Of a stretch of 64,000 bases of DNA, positions 14,573-23,712 are shown one piece after another. This stretch comes from Saccharibacillus sp. CPCC 101409. Lineage in GTDB: Bacteria > Bacillota > Bacilli > Paenibacillales > Paenibacillaceae. Where the stretch lies: positions 310,001 to 374,000 of the forward strand of contig NZ_JAULSA010000004.1 of NCBI RefSeq assembly GCF_030518235.1, given 5' to 3'. How positions within the stretch are numbered: the first letter of the stretch is position 1; every line of letters starts with the position of its first letter. The translations under genes were made by a program, and so were the position numbers. The notes under the pieces were generated by a model. The model made no database searches, was not told the origin of the DNA, and saw nothing but the letters and a program-made list of their open reading frames with translations.

Positions 14573-16582
14573 TTATTGCACAATATAGTAAGCGCTGGTG
14601 ACCACGCTGCTGCTCTCGAACACCAGGGTCTTGCCCTCCACCTTGTACCAGCGCACCATCTGGCCGCCGGTTTTGGTCGCCTGCGGCGTGCCGTAGGCCG
14701 CGATCACGTATTTGAGCGGATTGATATCGAAAATAACGTTGCGCAGGGTGCGCCCGTCCACATTCGAAACGGACGCGACATTGACAAGCACGCCGTTTTT
14801 GAAGATCAGACGCATTCCGCCGCCGTAATAAACGTTTGTGCCGGTCAGCGGCATGGACGCCGGCTTGCCGTTTCGCATGGCATAGTAATGTCCCTGCGCC
14901 ATATTTGCTTCTCCGTCGAGCGCTTCGTACAGATCGGGCCGCGCGATCACGTCTTCTTCTTTCAAGTCTTTGGAGAAGATCCGCAGCGCTTTGGAGGTAT
15001 ACCCTTTTTCTCTCGGGGAGTCCACGAAGCCTCCGGCCATGCCCAGCTTTTCGTTCAGCGTCTCCAGCGGAACGAAGGTCTGGCCTTTCCAGCGCAGCGC
15101 TGTCGGATCGTTTTTGGAAACGGTCATCTTATAAGTACCCCGGACCAAAACGATACCGTTTGCCGTCCTGGTCACAGTCGTATCCGCCGCTTTCGCAAAG
15201 TCGTTTACTTCCACATACCAGCGATTTCCCCTTGTCAGGAACGGGCCCTGTCCGGCATACCGCACCTGCTTGCCGTTTATGTACATTTGCGGCGGAGCCT
15301 GCATGGATACGAGTTTATCCTGCGCTCCCGTATAACCGCCGGTATCGCTTTGAATAAGCTGGGAATTCTCCATATTGCGCGTGATGATTCCTGTCGGCAG
15401 ATGGATATAATAGTCTTTGCTATCGGCTCCGAGGCGGGCGATCGAATCGCCGACTTCCTCGGAAATCCAGCCGCCGACATCCGGGATATCCACTATCGCT
15501 TTCGCCGTTTTCGCATCGACGATTCTCAGCGTTTTTTCCTTGGGCGTTTGCTGCCGAATCACCAGGAATTTACCGGAACGCAGCAGATAGAAACTGCTGG
15601 AAGCATCGGCGCGCGAAAGAGGCTTAAAACCCGACGAAGTGCGGTAGCCGACCATACGGTCTTCGCTGTCCGGTTTTTTATACGCAGCGTAGGTGTAAGA
15701 ACCGACTTTTTGCTCATAGTAAACGTCCTTGAGCGGCTCCTTGTACTGCGGCACGGTCCGGGTTCCGTCGGGATGCAGAACGATCGTTTTCGCTTTGAAA
15801 TGACCGTATGAAGTAGACACGTAATAATCAAGCTTAGCCAGGACCTTGGGGTCGTTGGAGAGCTTCTGATACTCCGTAAAACGAAGCGTTCCGCTGGACA
15901 GGTCTTCCTGCGGATGTTCGGCCGTGCGCGCCAGCAGTTTGTTGGTCACGATCGAATACACGCGGTTTTGCTTCTTCTCGTAGTTCTGTTCTCCGTAAGG
16001 TCCCAGTATGCCGTATCCGCCAAACCTCGTATAAAGATCGACCGGCGGCGGATCGTCCGTAGGAGCTTCCGCTTTATTCAGGAGGCTGAGACGGCTGCTT
16101 GCAACGTCGTAGGCATATACCCTGTAATTCGAACGCGCCGTTTGTACGCCTTTCGCATTCTTTTTCTTGTCCCTGGTCGAGTCGCAGTACACGGTAAAAG
16201 CCTTCGGACCGTTTTGCGTATTCAACACGTGCGTGCCGTAATAGAACCGACAGCCGTCGTAAAAAGTCTGGCTCAGCGAAGGATCGTCGCGCTCGCGCGT
16301 TTCGTCCAGATACTGCGCACTTTTCGGCAAAGGCAGCGCCTGATCGGGAAACTCGCGGATATCGGTTTCCACGCGGCCGTCGTCGAAATAAACTTTGGTC
16401 ACGCGAACCCGAGGCACGACCCTCCGCTCTTCTTTTTGATACTTGAAATCGAATTCCACCTCCGAGCTGTAGCGCTCCTGCGCCGCCTCCGCCTTCTGTA
16501 ATCCGGGCAGCCCCCAGCCCGTCAGCAGAAGAGCGGCCGCCAGCAGCAGCTTGACCGTAAAACAATGCCTTGTCTCTTTCAT
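14573..16582 (-). CDS. Large secreted protein with stalk-type domain
   Basis: A 669-residue exported protein: signal peptide MKETRHCFTVKLLLAAALLLTG... with a likely cleavage after AEA (about residue 34). The first two thirds is an unrecognised beta-rich region, possibly propeller-like. The C-terminal third contains a segment typical of the copper amine oxidase N-terminal (stalk) domain found in Paenibacillus surface proteins: MYINGKQVRYAGQGPF, a central NGIVLVRGTYKMTV and WKGQTFVPLETLNEKLG. This domain does not imply amine oxidase activity. No anchor or SLH motif is seen, so it is probably released or bound to the wall. Function unknown. ATG at 16582; AAGGGGGA-like ribosome site upstream. Confidence 0.75.
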   Translation of the reverse strand: MKETRHCFTVKLLLAAALLLTGWGLPGLQKAEAAQERYSSEVEFDFKYQKEERRVVPRVRVTKVYFDDGRVETDIREFPDQALPLPKSAQYLDETRERDDPSLSQTFYDGCRFYYGTHVLNTQNGPKAFTVYCDSTRDKKKNAKGVQTARSNYRVYAYDVASSRLSLLNKAEAPTDDPPPVDLYTRFGGYGILGPYGEQNYEKKQNRVYSIVTNKLLARTAEHPQEDLSSGTLRFTEYQKLSNDPKVLAKLDYYVSTSYGHFKAKTIVLHPDGTRTVPQYKEPLKDVYYEQKVGSYTYAAYKKPDSEDRMVGYRTSSGFKPLSRADASSSFYLLRSGKFLVIRQQTPKEKTLRIVDAKTAKAIVDIPDVGGWISEEVGDSIARLGADSKDYYIHLPTGIITRNMENSQLIQSDTGGYTGAQDKLVSMQAPPQMYINGKQVRYAGQGPFLTRGNRWYVEVNDFAKAADTTVTRTANGIVLVRGTYKMTVSKNDPTALRWKGQTFVPLETLNEKLGMAGGFVDSPREKGYTSKALRIFSKDLKEEDVIARPDLYEALDGEANMAQGHYYAMRNGKPASMPLTGTNVYYGGGMRLIFKNGVLVNVASVSNVDGRTLRNVIFDINPLKYVIAAYGTPQATKTGGQMVRWYKVEGKTLVFESSSVVTSAYYIVQ

Positions 16583-16654
16583 GCTCCATCCCCCTTAAAC
16601 TTACATTTTGGTCGCTAACTTGTTCATTATAAAGGAATTGGACGCTAACGAATA

Positions 16655-16686
16655 TAAAAAAAGTACCGCCCGGAAGGCGGTACTTT
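16655..16686 (-). terminator. Terminator of the amino-acid ABC operon
   Basis: AGTACCGCC/GGCGGTACT stem with a run of As on the + strand, giving a U-run for minus-strand transcripts leaving the ATPase gene. Confidence 0.85.
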
Positions 16687-16707
16687 GAAACGGTTTATCC
16701 GGTTTTC

Positions 16708-17460
16708 TCAAAGCTCCTTTTCCGTCAGCAGATTCAGGAACTGCGCGGCGCGCTCGCCGGACGGATTGTTAAGCACCTGCCGAGGAGGGCCCTGCTCGAT
16801 AATGACGCCTCCGTCCATCAGGACGACGGTATCGGCGGCTTCGGCGGCGAATTTCATCTCGTGCGTGACCACGACCATCGTCATGCCTTCGGCCGCCAGC
16901 TCTTTCATGACTTTGAGCACTTCGCCGACCAGCTCGGGATCGAGCGCGGAGGTCGGTTCGTCGAACAGCATCACCTCGGGATCGGTCGCGAGCGCGCGGG
17001 CGATTCCGACGCGCTGCTGCTGGCCGCCGGACAGCTGGTGTGGGTACACGTCGGCTTTGTCGGACAGCCCGACCTTCGCAAGCAGTTCCAGCGAGCGCTT
17101 GCGCGCTTCGTCCTTGCCGCGCTTCTGAACGACGATCTGCGCCTCCATCACGTTCTCCAGCGCCGTTTTGTGCGGGAAGAGATTGTAGGATTGGAACACC
17201 ATCCCGGTATTCTGGCGCAGCTTCAGCACTTCTTCTTTGCGCGGTTTGCGGCCCCCGTCGAACGCAAGCTGCGACGAACCGAGACTCAGCGAACCGGCAT
17301 TCGGCGTTTCCAGCAGATTCAGGCAGCGCAGCAGCGTCGTTTTGCCGGAGCCGGACGGGCCTATAATGACGAGCACTTTCCCTTTGTCCAGCGACAGGTC
17401 GATGCCTTTGAGCACTTCCAACGATCCGAACGATTTATGCAAATTGCGAATTTGTATCAT
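16708..17460 (-). CDS. Polar amino acid ABC transporter ATPase
   Basis: The 250-residue ATPase of an amino-acid importer (GlnQ/HisP type). Walker [13 protein letters not shown]-loop [12 protein letters not shown], signature [15 protein letters not shown], Walker [13 protein letters not shown] and H-loop VVTHEM are all intact. ATG at 17460 follows AAGGAG by about 10 nt. It is the last gene of a binding protein - permease - ATPase cassette read leftward, 27 bp after the permease, and is closed by a terminator. It powers import across the cytoplasmic membrane. Substrate is set by the binding protein; cystine, glutamine, arginine or histidine are all possible. Confidence 0.93.
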   Translation of the reverse strand: MIQIRNLHKSFGSLEVLKGIDLSLDKGKVLVIIGPSGSGKTTLLRCLNLLETPNAGSLSLGSSQLAFDGGRKPRKEEVLKLRQNTGMVFQSYNLFPHKTALENVMEAQIVVQKRGKDEARKRSLELLAKVGLSDKADVYPHQLSGGQQQRVGIARALATDPEVMLFDEPTSALDPELVGEVLKVMKELAAEGMTMVVVTHEMKFAAEAADTVVLMDGGVIIEQGPPRQVLNNPSGERAAQFLNLLTEKEL

Positions 17461-17487
17461 GGATAGAAAACTCCTTCCTGGTCTGGA

Positions 17488-18156
17488 TCAGCGGGTCGAG
17501 AAACGTTCCAGCCGCTTCTCCATTACATTCTGCAAAGCATTCAGCACCGTGCAGAACATCAGGTAAATCACGGCGACTTCGCAGTACATCAGCAGCGGCT
17601 CGTAATTCGTCGCGACGATCTGTCTCGACACCTGGAACATCTCGACCACCGTAACGGTGTACGCAAGCGAAGTATCTTTGACCAGGCTGATAAACGAGTT
17701 CGACAGCGGCGGCACCGATACGCGGGCGGCCTGCGGCAGCACGATGCGGCGCAGCGCCTGTCCGCGCGTCATGCCGAGCGAATAAGCCGCTTCCCACTGG
17801 CCGCTTGAGATCGACTGGATCGCGGCGCGCACGATTTCGGAATTGTAAGCGCCCATATTCAGCGTAAAAGCGATAACGGCGGCCAGGAACGGATCGAACT
17901 CGATTCCGATTGTCGGCAGGCCGAAGAAAATAATAAACAGCTGGACGAGCAGCGGCGTGCCCCGGATCACCCAGACGTAGAAACCGGCGATCTGATTGAG
18001 CACGGGCACTTTCCAGATGCGCACAAGCGCAACGACGATCGCCAGCACAAGCCCGAGCACGAACGAAATCAGGGCCAGCGGAATCGTGAACTGCAGACCG
18101 GCTTTGAGCATCGGCCAGAAAGAATCGATCAGAATTTGAATTTTGCGGTCGTCCAT
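17488..18156 (-). CDS. Polar amino acid ABC transporter permease
   Basis: About 222 residues of the HisM/GlnP permease family with five or so membrane helices (LISFVLGLVLAIVVALVRI, LLVQLFIIFFGL and others) and the cytoplasmic EAA-type loop (GQWEAAYSLGMTRGQALRRIVLPQA) that couples to the ATPase. The ATG at 18156 is preceded by GAGAGGGGAG; the six-residue upstream extension to 18174 is less likely. Only one permease is present, so it should work as a homodimer. It lies about 320 bp after the binding-protein gene, separated by two tandem hairpins and a terminator, so it may be expressed at a lower level or from its own promoter. Confidence 0.92.
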   Translation of the reverse strand: MDDRKIQILIDSFWPMLKAGLQFTIPLALISFVLGLVLAIVVALVRIWKVPVLNQIAGFYVWVIRGTPLLVQLFIIFFGLPTIGIEFDPFLAAVIAFTLNMGAYNSEIVRAAIQSISSGQWEAAYSLGMTRGQALRRIVLPQAARVSVPPLSNSFISLVKDTSLAYTVTVVEMFQVSRQIVATNYEPLLMYCEVAVIYLMFCTVLNALQNVMEKRLERFSTR

Positions 18157-18285
18157 GCTTGCTCCCCTCTCCAAACGGAAACAGAATAGTTATGGTCTAT
18201 CTTTACCCTTTATAAATGCCGGTCAAAAGAAGCCTCCGTCAAAAGAAGCGGGGCCGCCGGGCGAAACGTTTAAATCCATATAAAA

Positions 18286-18334
18286 GGAAGCGGGGCTGTC
18301 CCTGGACTCGCGCCGCGAATCCGGGATAGCCCCG
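18286..18334 (-). terminator. Terminator between binding protein and permease genes
   Basis: CGGGGCTGTCCC (18291-18302) pairs with GGGATAGCCCCG (18323-18334) with one mismatch; the minus-strand transcript continues into CTTCCTTTTAT. Confidence 0.65.
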
Positions 18335-18396
18335 TGCCGGATGAAACCTCGGCTGCTTCTCTTCGTATAATGGATGATCGTTGCGGAAGGAGCGTC

Positions 18397-18472
18397 TCGG
18401 CCGGATTGGTATCCGGCCAAAGCCGCCTTTTACCGAGCGTTTCGGCCGGATTGGTATCCGGCCAAAGCCGCC
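18397..18472. repeat. Two 31-bp direct repeats, each an 8-bp-stem hairpin
   Basis: The same 31 bp occurs at 18397-18427 and 18442-18472. Each copy contains GGCCGGAT-TGGT-ATCCGGCC, a perfect hairpin. They sit immediately downstream of the binding-protein stop codon and could protect the 3' end of its mRNA (inference). Confidence 0.7.
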
Positions 18473-18474
18473 GG

Positions 18475-19320
18475 TTATTTCGAGACGTCTTCGCCGAAGT
18501 ATTTCTCGGAGATCGTTGTGTAAGTGCCGTCGCTGTGCATGTCGGCCAGCGCTTTGTTCACGGCTTCGATCAGCTCGGGCTGGTTTTTGGCGAATACGCC
18601 GCCGCTTTGGGAAGCGTCGTCCGTCTCGTCGACTACTTTCAGCGCGATATCGGGCTTTTGCTTTTTCAGATCGAGGAACGACAGATTATCGTTGATCGTT
18701 GCGTCTACCCGGCCGGAATTGAGCAGGTCGATCGCCTGTTGGAAGCCGTCGATCGCCACGATTTCCGCGCCGTTCTCTCTCGCGATGTCCGCCAGATTGC
18801 TGGTCATCGATTGCGCGGACTTTTTGCCTTTCAAATCGGCGAGAGACTTGATGTCCGTGTTGTCGTTTCTCACGATCAGGACGGAACCGGAAGAGATATA
18901 AGGATCGGAGAAGTCGTACTTCTCTTTGCGATCGTCGCGGATCGAAACTTCGTTGAACACGGCATTGAAACGTCCGGCATCGATCCCGGCCAGCAGGCTG
19001 TCCCACGGCGCTTCGACGAATTCGGCTTCGACGCCGATTCTTTTGGACACTTCGCGCGCGATGTCTACGTCGAAACCGGTCAGCTCGCCTTTGTCGTCGT
19101 GATAAGTGAACGGCGCGTACGTGCCTTCGGTGCCGATGACGATCTTGCCGGCGGCTTTGATCTTGTCCAGGCTGTTCCCGGCGGCTGCGGCGGTCTCGCT
19201 GGAACCGTCCGCTTTGTCGGTACTATTGGAACCGGCCGTGTTGCTGTTGTTATTGCCGCAGGCTGCAAGCAGCAGCGTCATCAGAATCGCAACGAGGCCG
19301 AGCAAAGAAGCTTTTTTCAT
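18475..19320 (-). CDS. Amino acid ABC transporter substrate-binding lipoprotein
   Basis: Family 3 solute-binding protein, about 281 residues. The ATG at 19320 follows GGAGGAAT and gives a clean lipoprotein signal MKKASLLGLVAILMTLLLAAC with lipobox LAAC. After a Ser/Asn linker the mature domain shows IVIGTEGTYAPFTYHDD, GFDVDIAREVSKRIG and WDSLLAGIDAGRFNAV, all hallmark segments of polar amino acid binders. The profile (VGTEG..PF.., NEVSIRDDRKEKYDFSDPYI) is close to cystine/arginine-type binders, but the ligand cannot be fixed. First gene of the cassette, with its own strong promoter 76 nt upstream. Confidence 0.93.
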   Translation of the reverse strand: MKKASLLGLVAILMTLLLAACGNNNSNTAGSNSTDKADGSSETAAAAGNSLDKIKAAGKIVIGTEGTYAPFTYHDDKGELTGFDVDIAREVSKRIGVEAEFVEAPWDSLLAGIDAGRFNAVFNEVSIRDDRKEKYDFSDPYISSGSVLIVRNDNTDIKSLADLKGKKSAQSMTSNLADIARENGAEIVAIDGFQQAIDLLNSGRVDATINDNLSFLDLKKQKPDIALKVVDETDDASQSGGVFAKNQPELIEAVNKALADMHSDGTYTTISEKYFGEDVSK

Positions 19321-19402
19321 GGGTAAATTCCTCCGATGGTGTGTTTGTTTTCCTGCCGGGTTCACAAAACCGCTGGGAAACGTTTAGGTCGTGCAAGATT
19401 GA

Positions 19403-19431
19403 ATTTTACATCCTATTCCAGTCGGCGTCAA
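19403..19431 (-). promoter_or_regulatory. Sigma-A promoter of the amino-acid ABC cassette
   Basis: On the minus strand TTGACG (19431-19426), a 17-nt spacer and TAAAAT (19408-19403). The predicted start is near 19396. Confidence 0.7.
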
Positions 19432-19599
19432 TACCTTTTGCGTATAATTCCAATGAAAATGATCGGCTTTCAAAAATAAAATCCGAAACTCGGTCCAAGC
19501 GTGAAAAGTCCGGGTTTCGTTTAAATATGAAGTACTGCAACCTCACACCTCATTGGCGGGGGTCGTCACGGCAATCGATATCGTTCAAGGAGGAAGTTT

Positions 19600-20694
19600 A
19601 TGTTCAAGAATCGCTTTTTTGTAGTAGGTGCGGGCGTGGCCCTGCTCCTGCTCATCATTTTCCTGGGGACGCTGGTGAAGTTTATCTTCACGCCCGTCGT
19701 GTCCCTGGTCAGCTCGCTCGTCGTTCCTCTGCTGATTGCCGCTTTTTTCTATTACCCGCTCCGGCCGCTCGTGCGTTTTCTGGAGAGAAAAAAATGGAAG
19801 CGCTCCTGGTCCGTCATGTCCATCTTCGCCGTCGCGATTCTGCTGATGGTCGGCGCGTCGCTGTGGGTATGGCCGACGCTGCGCGATCAGGTCGAAAGCT
19901 TTGCGGAAAACGCGCCTCAACTTGCAAGGGACGCGGTTTACCAGATTCAGCATCTTCAGGAAAACCCGACGATCAAGCGTTTTATTCCGAGCGACAGCGG
20001 CCAGAACGAAGAACTGCTCAATCGTTTGTCGGGCTATCTGGATTCGACGTTCACCTGGCTGTCGAACAATATCACCAGCATGTTCTCGTTCCTGTCGAGC
20101 TTCGTGCTTGTAATCGCGACGTTCCCGATCCTGCTCTACTTCCTGCTGCGCGACGACTACAAGCTGCCGCCGCAGCTGCTGAAGATCTTCCCGGCCAGCC
20201 AGAAAGCGGACGGCAAACAGATGCTGGACGAAATGGACGACGCGCTCAACAGCTTTATCGCGGGCCGCGTAATCGTCAACATTGCGCTGTGTATCCTGCT
20301 TTATATCGGCTTTCTTATTATCGGGCTGCCGTACTCTCTGCTGCTGGTCATCCTGTCGTTCTTCCTGAACTTTATCCCGTTTATCGGGGCGTTCCTCGCG
20401 GGCGTGCCGGTCGGGATCGTCGGGCTGATCGAATCGCCGAGCATGGCGCTCTGGTCGATCGTAATCGTAATTGTCGCCCAACTGATCCAGAACAACCTGC
20501 TGGAACCGCTCGTCTTCGGCAAACAGCTCGATATGCACCCGCTGACCGTTATCGTGCTGCTGCTTGTGGGCGGCGACGTGATGGGCATCCTGGGCATGCT
20601 GATCTGCATTCCGGTCTACATGGTCGTGAAGATCGCGATCCGCCACGGTTACCAGATGTACGTCAAGAGCAAGATCCAGCATACGCTGGAATAA
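19600..20694 (+). CDS. AI-2E family transporter (PerM type)
   Basis: A 364-residue integral membrane protein with about eight hydrophobic helices, typical of the AI-2E/PerM family: an N-terminal pair of helices (FFVVGAGVALLLLIIFLGTL, LVSSLVVPLLIAAFFYYP), a soluble helical stretch around residues 100-150, and a C-terminal half with the conserved LNFIPFIGAFLAGVPVGIVG and QNNLLEPLVFGKQLDMHPL motifs. Members are proposed to export small metabolites or to act in Na+/H+ exchange; the family name does not prove autoinducer-2 transport. ATG at 19600 follows AAGGAGGA. Monocistronic with a strong terminator after it. Confidence 0.9.
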   Translation: MFKNRFFVVGAGVALLLLIIFLGTLVKFIFTPVVSLVSSLVVPLLIAAFFYYPLRPLVRFLERKKWKRSWSVMSIFAVAILLMVGASLWVWPTLRDQVESFAENAPQLARDAVYQIQHLQENPTIKRFIPSDSGQNEELLNRLSGYLDSTFTWLSNNITSMFSFLSSFVLVIATFPILLYFLLRDDYKLPPQLLKIFPASQKADGKQMLDEMDDALNSFIAGRVIVNIALCILLYIGFLIIGLPYSLLLVILSFFLNFIPFIGAFLAGVPVGIVGLIESPSMALWSIVIVIVAQLIQNNLLEPLVFGKQLDMHPLTVIVLLLVGGDVMGILGMLICIPVYMVVKIAIRHGYQMYVKSKIQHTLE

Positions 20695-20755
20695 AGATCG
20701 GCGATCCGGCCGGTTCGATAAGGCCCGGATACCGGGTCCAGGTCTTTTGCGCGGC

Positions 20756-20793
20756 TTTCGAAAAACCGCTTTTCTTCGGAAAAGCGGTTTTTT
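20756..20793 (+). terminator. Intrinsic terminator
   Basis: AAAAACCGCTTTTC-TTCG-GAAAAGCGGTTTTTT is a perfect stem with a stable tetraloop and a T-run. Confidence 0.92.
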
Positions 20794-20824
20794 GCCGCGC
20801 GGAGGCGGATAAGCAGCGGGTTTA

Positions 20825-20833
20825 TGGTATACT
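20825..20833 (+). promoter_or_regulatory. Extended -10 promoter for fosB
   Basis: TGGTATACT contains TG-N-TATACT, 37 bp before the TTG start; no clear -35 box. Confidence 0.5.
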
Positions 20834-20869
20834 TGCTGACATATTTATTGCGGCAAAGGAGGGATGGCT

Positions 20870-21292
20870 TTGATTCAAGGCTTCGGGCATCTGACGTTCT
20901 CGGTCTCCGATCTCGAACGGTCGGTACGTTTCTACCGTCTGATCTTCGAAACGGAACCCGTATATCTTCGCGGCCGGACCGCTTATTTCGAAACGGCCGG
21001 ACTCTGGATCGCGCTGAACGAGGAACGGGATATTCCGCGCGCGGAAATCCGCGGCTCGTATACGCACTTCGCGTTCTCCGCGGCGGAAAAGCATCTGCCG
21101 GAACTCGAACGCCGGCTGCGCGCGGCGGACGCCGAGATCCTGCCCGGGCGTTCGCGCGACGAGCAGGGCGAAGGCCGATCCCTGTATTTCCGCGATCCCG
21201 ACGGACATCTGCTCGAATTCCATACCGGTACGCTCGGCGAACGGCTGGAGTATTACCGGAAGCGGCGCGAAGTCCCGCGCGGCGAACAGTAA
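20870..21292 (+). CDS. fosB: FosB-type bacillithiol transferase (fosfomycin resistance)
   Basis: About 140 residues of the vicinal oxygen chelate fold. It aligns closely with Bacillus FosB: FSVSDLERSVRFY, LWIALNEERDIPR, GSYTHFAFS, LYFRDPDGHLLEFHTGTL and GERLEYYR. FosB adds bacillithiol (or cysteine) to fosfomycin using a divalent metal held by His7, His66 and the Glu in LLEF; all three are present when translation starts at the TTG at 20870 (His7 in GFGH). AAAGGAGGG precedes that TTG by 6-7 nt, while the ATG at 20864 is too close to it. Residue 9, a cysteine near the active site of characterised FosB, is Thr here. Likely gives intrinsic fosfomycin tolerance and implies a bacillithiol-making host. 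Confidence 0.88.
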   Translation: MIQGFGHLTFSVSDLERSVRFYRLIFETEPVYLRGRTAYFETAGLWIALNEERDIPRAEIRGSYTHFAFSAAEKHLPELERRLRAADAEILPGRSRDEQGEGRSLYFRDPDGHLLEFHTGTLGERLEYYRKRREVPRGEQ

Positions 21293-21359
21293 AAGCAGTT
21301 CCCTACATACAATCCGGACGGCCGCAGCCGCTCCGGTCCAATCGACAGGAGATGAACGC

Positions 21360-22970
21360 ATGAATTTCGATCCGCTGTATCAGCCCTATCCTTCCCGCCG
21401 TCTGCCGGTTTACGGCCGAAACGGCATGGTCGCCACGTCCCAGCCGCTCGCCGCGCAGGCGGGGCTCGATATTCTCAAAGCCGGCGGCAACGCAATCGAC
21501 GCCGCCGTGGCGACGGCCGCCGCGCTGACCGTGCTGGAGCCGGCCTTCAACGGCATCGGCGGCGACGCGTTCGCCCTCGTCTGGGCGAACGGCGAACTGC
21601 ACGGCCTCAACGCCAGCGGCCCGGCGCCGGCGGCTCTCTCGATCGAAGCGCTGCTTAAGCGCGGCATCGAAGAGATTCCCAAGTACGGCACGGTTCCGAT
21701 CACCGTGCCGGGCGCTCCGGCCGCCTGGGCGGAGCTGTCGAGCCGCTTCGGCCGGCTCCCGCTCTCGCAAACGCTTGAACCGGCGGCCCGCTACGCCGAG
21801 GAAGGCTATCCGCTGCCCGCGTCGCTCGCCTACTTCTGGGCCCGGGCGCACCGGATCTTCGGCCGTCAATTGATCGGCGACGAATATGCGGAATGGTTCC
21901 GCACGTTCGCGCCGGGCGGCTGCGCGCCGGGAGCCGGCGAGATGTGGGCGTCGCCGGCGCACGCGGCGACGCTGCGCGAGATCGGCGAGACGCGCGCCGA
22001 ATCGTTCTACCGCGGCGATCTGGCCGCGAAGATCGCCGGTTATATCGGCGATCACGGCGGGTACCTGACCCGCGCGGACCTCGCCGGCTACAAGCCGGAA
22101 TGGGTACGGCCCGTCTCGGCGAGCTACCGGGGTTACGAGGTCTGGGAGATTCCGCCGAACGGCCAGGGCCTGGTGGCCCTGATGGCGCTGAATATGCTGG
22201 ACGGCTTCCCGGCGGGAGACAAGGAAAGCGTCCTGACGTACCATCGCCAGTTCGAGGCGATCAAGCTCGCCTTCGCTGACGGCGAAGCGTATATCGCGGA
22301 CGCGGCGCATATGCGCGCGTCCGTGGACGGGCTGCTGTCGCGGAAGTATGCCGACGAGCGGCGCGCGCTGATTACGGACGAAGCCGCGCTGCCGGGCCCG
22401 GGCACGCCGCCTTCGGGCGGGACCGTTTATCTTGCCGCCGCGGACGGCGAAGGCAATATGGTTTCGTTTATCCAGAGCAATTATATGGGCTTCGGCTCGG
22501 GCATCGTGATTCCGGGCACCGGAATCGCCATGCAGAACCGGGGACACAATTTCTCGATGAATCCGGAACACGACAATGCGCTCGCTCCCGGCAAGCGCAG
22601 CTACCATACGATTATTCCCGGCTTCCTGACGCGCGGCGGCGAAGCGGTCGGACCGTTCGGGGTGATGGGCGGCTTTATGCAGCCTCAGGCGCACGTCCAG
22701 GTGGTGACGAGCACCGTCGATCATCTGCTGAATCCGCAGGCGGCGCTCGATGCGCCGCGCTGGATGTGGGAGAACGGCCGCACCGTGCGGGTGGAACCGG
22801 ACTTCCCGATCCATATCGCGCAGGCGCTGATGCGCAAAGGACACGATATCCAGGTCGCCCCGGACAAAAATATGTTCGGAAAAGGCCAGATCATCTGGCG
22901 CGATCCGGTCAGCGGCGTGCTGTGCGGCGGTACGGAATCCCGGTCCGACGGCACGGTCGCGGCCTGGTAG
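21360..22970 (+). CDS. Gamma-glutamyltransferase family protein (YwrD-like, cytosolic)
   Basis: A 536-residue Ntn-hydrolase of the gamma-glutamyltransferase family. N-terminal core GMVATSQPLAAQAGLDILKAGGNAIDAAVA, substrate loop EPAFNGIGGD, and the autocleavage and nucleophile Thr in PPSGGTVYLAAADGEGN (about residue 354) are clear; SYHTIIPGF and the glycine-rich MGGFMQPQAHVQV complete the small subunit. There is no signal peptide, so it resembles the intracellular YwrD group rather than secreted Ggt. It should cleave itself into large and small subunits and hydrolyse gamma-glutamyl bonds, though YwrD-type substrates are not settled. ATG at 21360, 67 bp after fosB, with a GACAGGAGATGA ribosome site; possibly cotranscribed with fosB. 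Confidence 0.9.
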   Translation: MNFDPLYQPYPSRRLPVYGRNGMVATSQPLAAQAGLDILKAGGNAIDAAVATAAALTVLEPAFNGIGGDAFALVWANGELHGLNASGPAPAALSIEALLKRGIEEIPKYGTVPITVPGAPAAWAELSSRFGRLPLSQTLEPAARYAEEGYPLPASLAYFWARAHRIFGRQLIGDEYAEWFRTFAPGGCAPGAGEMWASPAHAATLREIGETRAESFYRGDLAAKIAGYIGDHGGYLTRADLAGYKPEWVRPVSASYRGYEVWEIPPNGQGLVALMALNMLDGFPAGDKESVLTYHRQFEAIKLAFADGEAYIADAAHMRASVDGLLSRKYADERRALITDEAALPGPGTPPSGGTVYLAAADGEGNMVSFIQSNYMGFGSGIVIPGTGIAMQNRGHNFSMNPEHDNALAPGKRSYHTIIPGFLTRGGEAVGPFGVMGGFMQPQAHVQVVTSTVDHLLNPQAALDAPRWMWENGRTVRVEPDFPIHIAQALMRKGHDIQVAPDKNMFGKGQIIWRDPVSGVLCGGTESRSDGTVAAW

Positions 22971-23031
22971 AAGTTCGGACTTCGCCTTTTTCGCCTTCTT
23001 TGTCTACGGTGCATTCGGAAGATCGGATATA

Positions 23032-23316
23032 GATTCGATTGGAATAAAAAGTCGGGGAAAAGGCTGGAGAACTAAAGCGAATGGTAAGAAGAATTGAAAT
23101 AGCTGCGCATATGCTCTTATTCAGGCTTAATCTTACGTTTTCGAGAAAATAATGACGCTCATACATTTATTTCGAGTTTTTTCGCTTCGATTCGTTCTTT
23201 GGCTCCCGAATAATTGTACCTGCGTCGCTATTTGAAGAAATCGAAGCGTTTCGCTCCAAATAAGTGTACCTGTGCCGCTATTTTCCGTTTGGAACCCTAA
23301 CCGGCTTTCTCGACAA
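23032..23316 (-). repeat. MITE-like repeat element, copy B
   Basis: In reverse orientation to copy A. Four 26-nt units start at 23097, 23147, 23208 and 23258, again with spacing 50, 61, 50; the last is identical to the first unit of copy A when complemented. The inner end (CTGGAGAACTAAAGCG and TCGGGG) and the outer end (GGCTTTCTCGACAA) match copy A and C. The far inner end is degenerate. The 742-bp gene-free stretch 22971-23712 is made of this element plus the next gene's upstream region. Confidence 0.8.
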
Positions 23317-23320
23317 CCCG

Positions 23321-23345
23321 CAGACCTCCAACCCGGAGGTCTTTT
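23321..23345. terminator. Terminator-like hairpin at the border of repeat copy B
   Basis: AGACCTCC-AACC-CGGAGGTCT followed by a T-run. It flanks the left (outer) end of the element exactly as other hairpins flank copies A, C and E. Confidence 0.6.
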
Positions 23346-23712
23346 TAATTGCAGCGGATATGAAGATCGGGAACTGCAACGCGCAAAAATCTCCGTTTCC
23401 GCTTTTGCCGCCGGTTTTGTTTTTTGCTTCCGCTTCCCCATGCTTCCATCGCTGCCTTTCATTAACTGCTCCGCTTTTTATCGCTGTTCTCTCCCTTTCC
23501 TTCGCCCTAAAAATCCAAATATTACACCCTCTCGGATAACAAATGAAACGTCCTCCGCGAAATAAAAAAATGTTTCAAAAAAGTATTGACAATTTTAAAA
23601 AACCCAGCTTTTTACCTGTTTATATTCTGTCGTGGCGTTTAAATATGATGCAACGGAAGGCACCACATGAACATTTTGAAAATCAACAACAACTTTGAGG
23701 AGGCAACAAGCG

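Noticed and set aside
21303-22844. 513-residue minus-strand frame opposite the gamma-glutamyltransferase gene
   Set aside because: Arg/His/Ala-rich shadow without motifs or a start signal.
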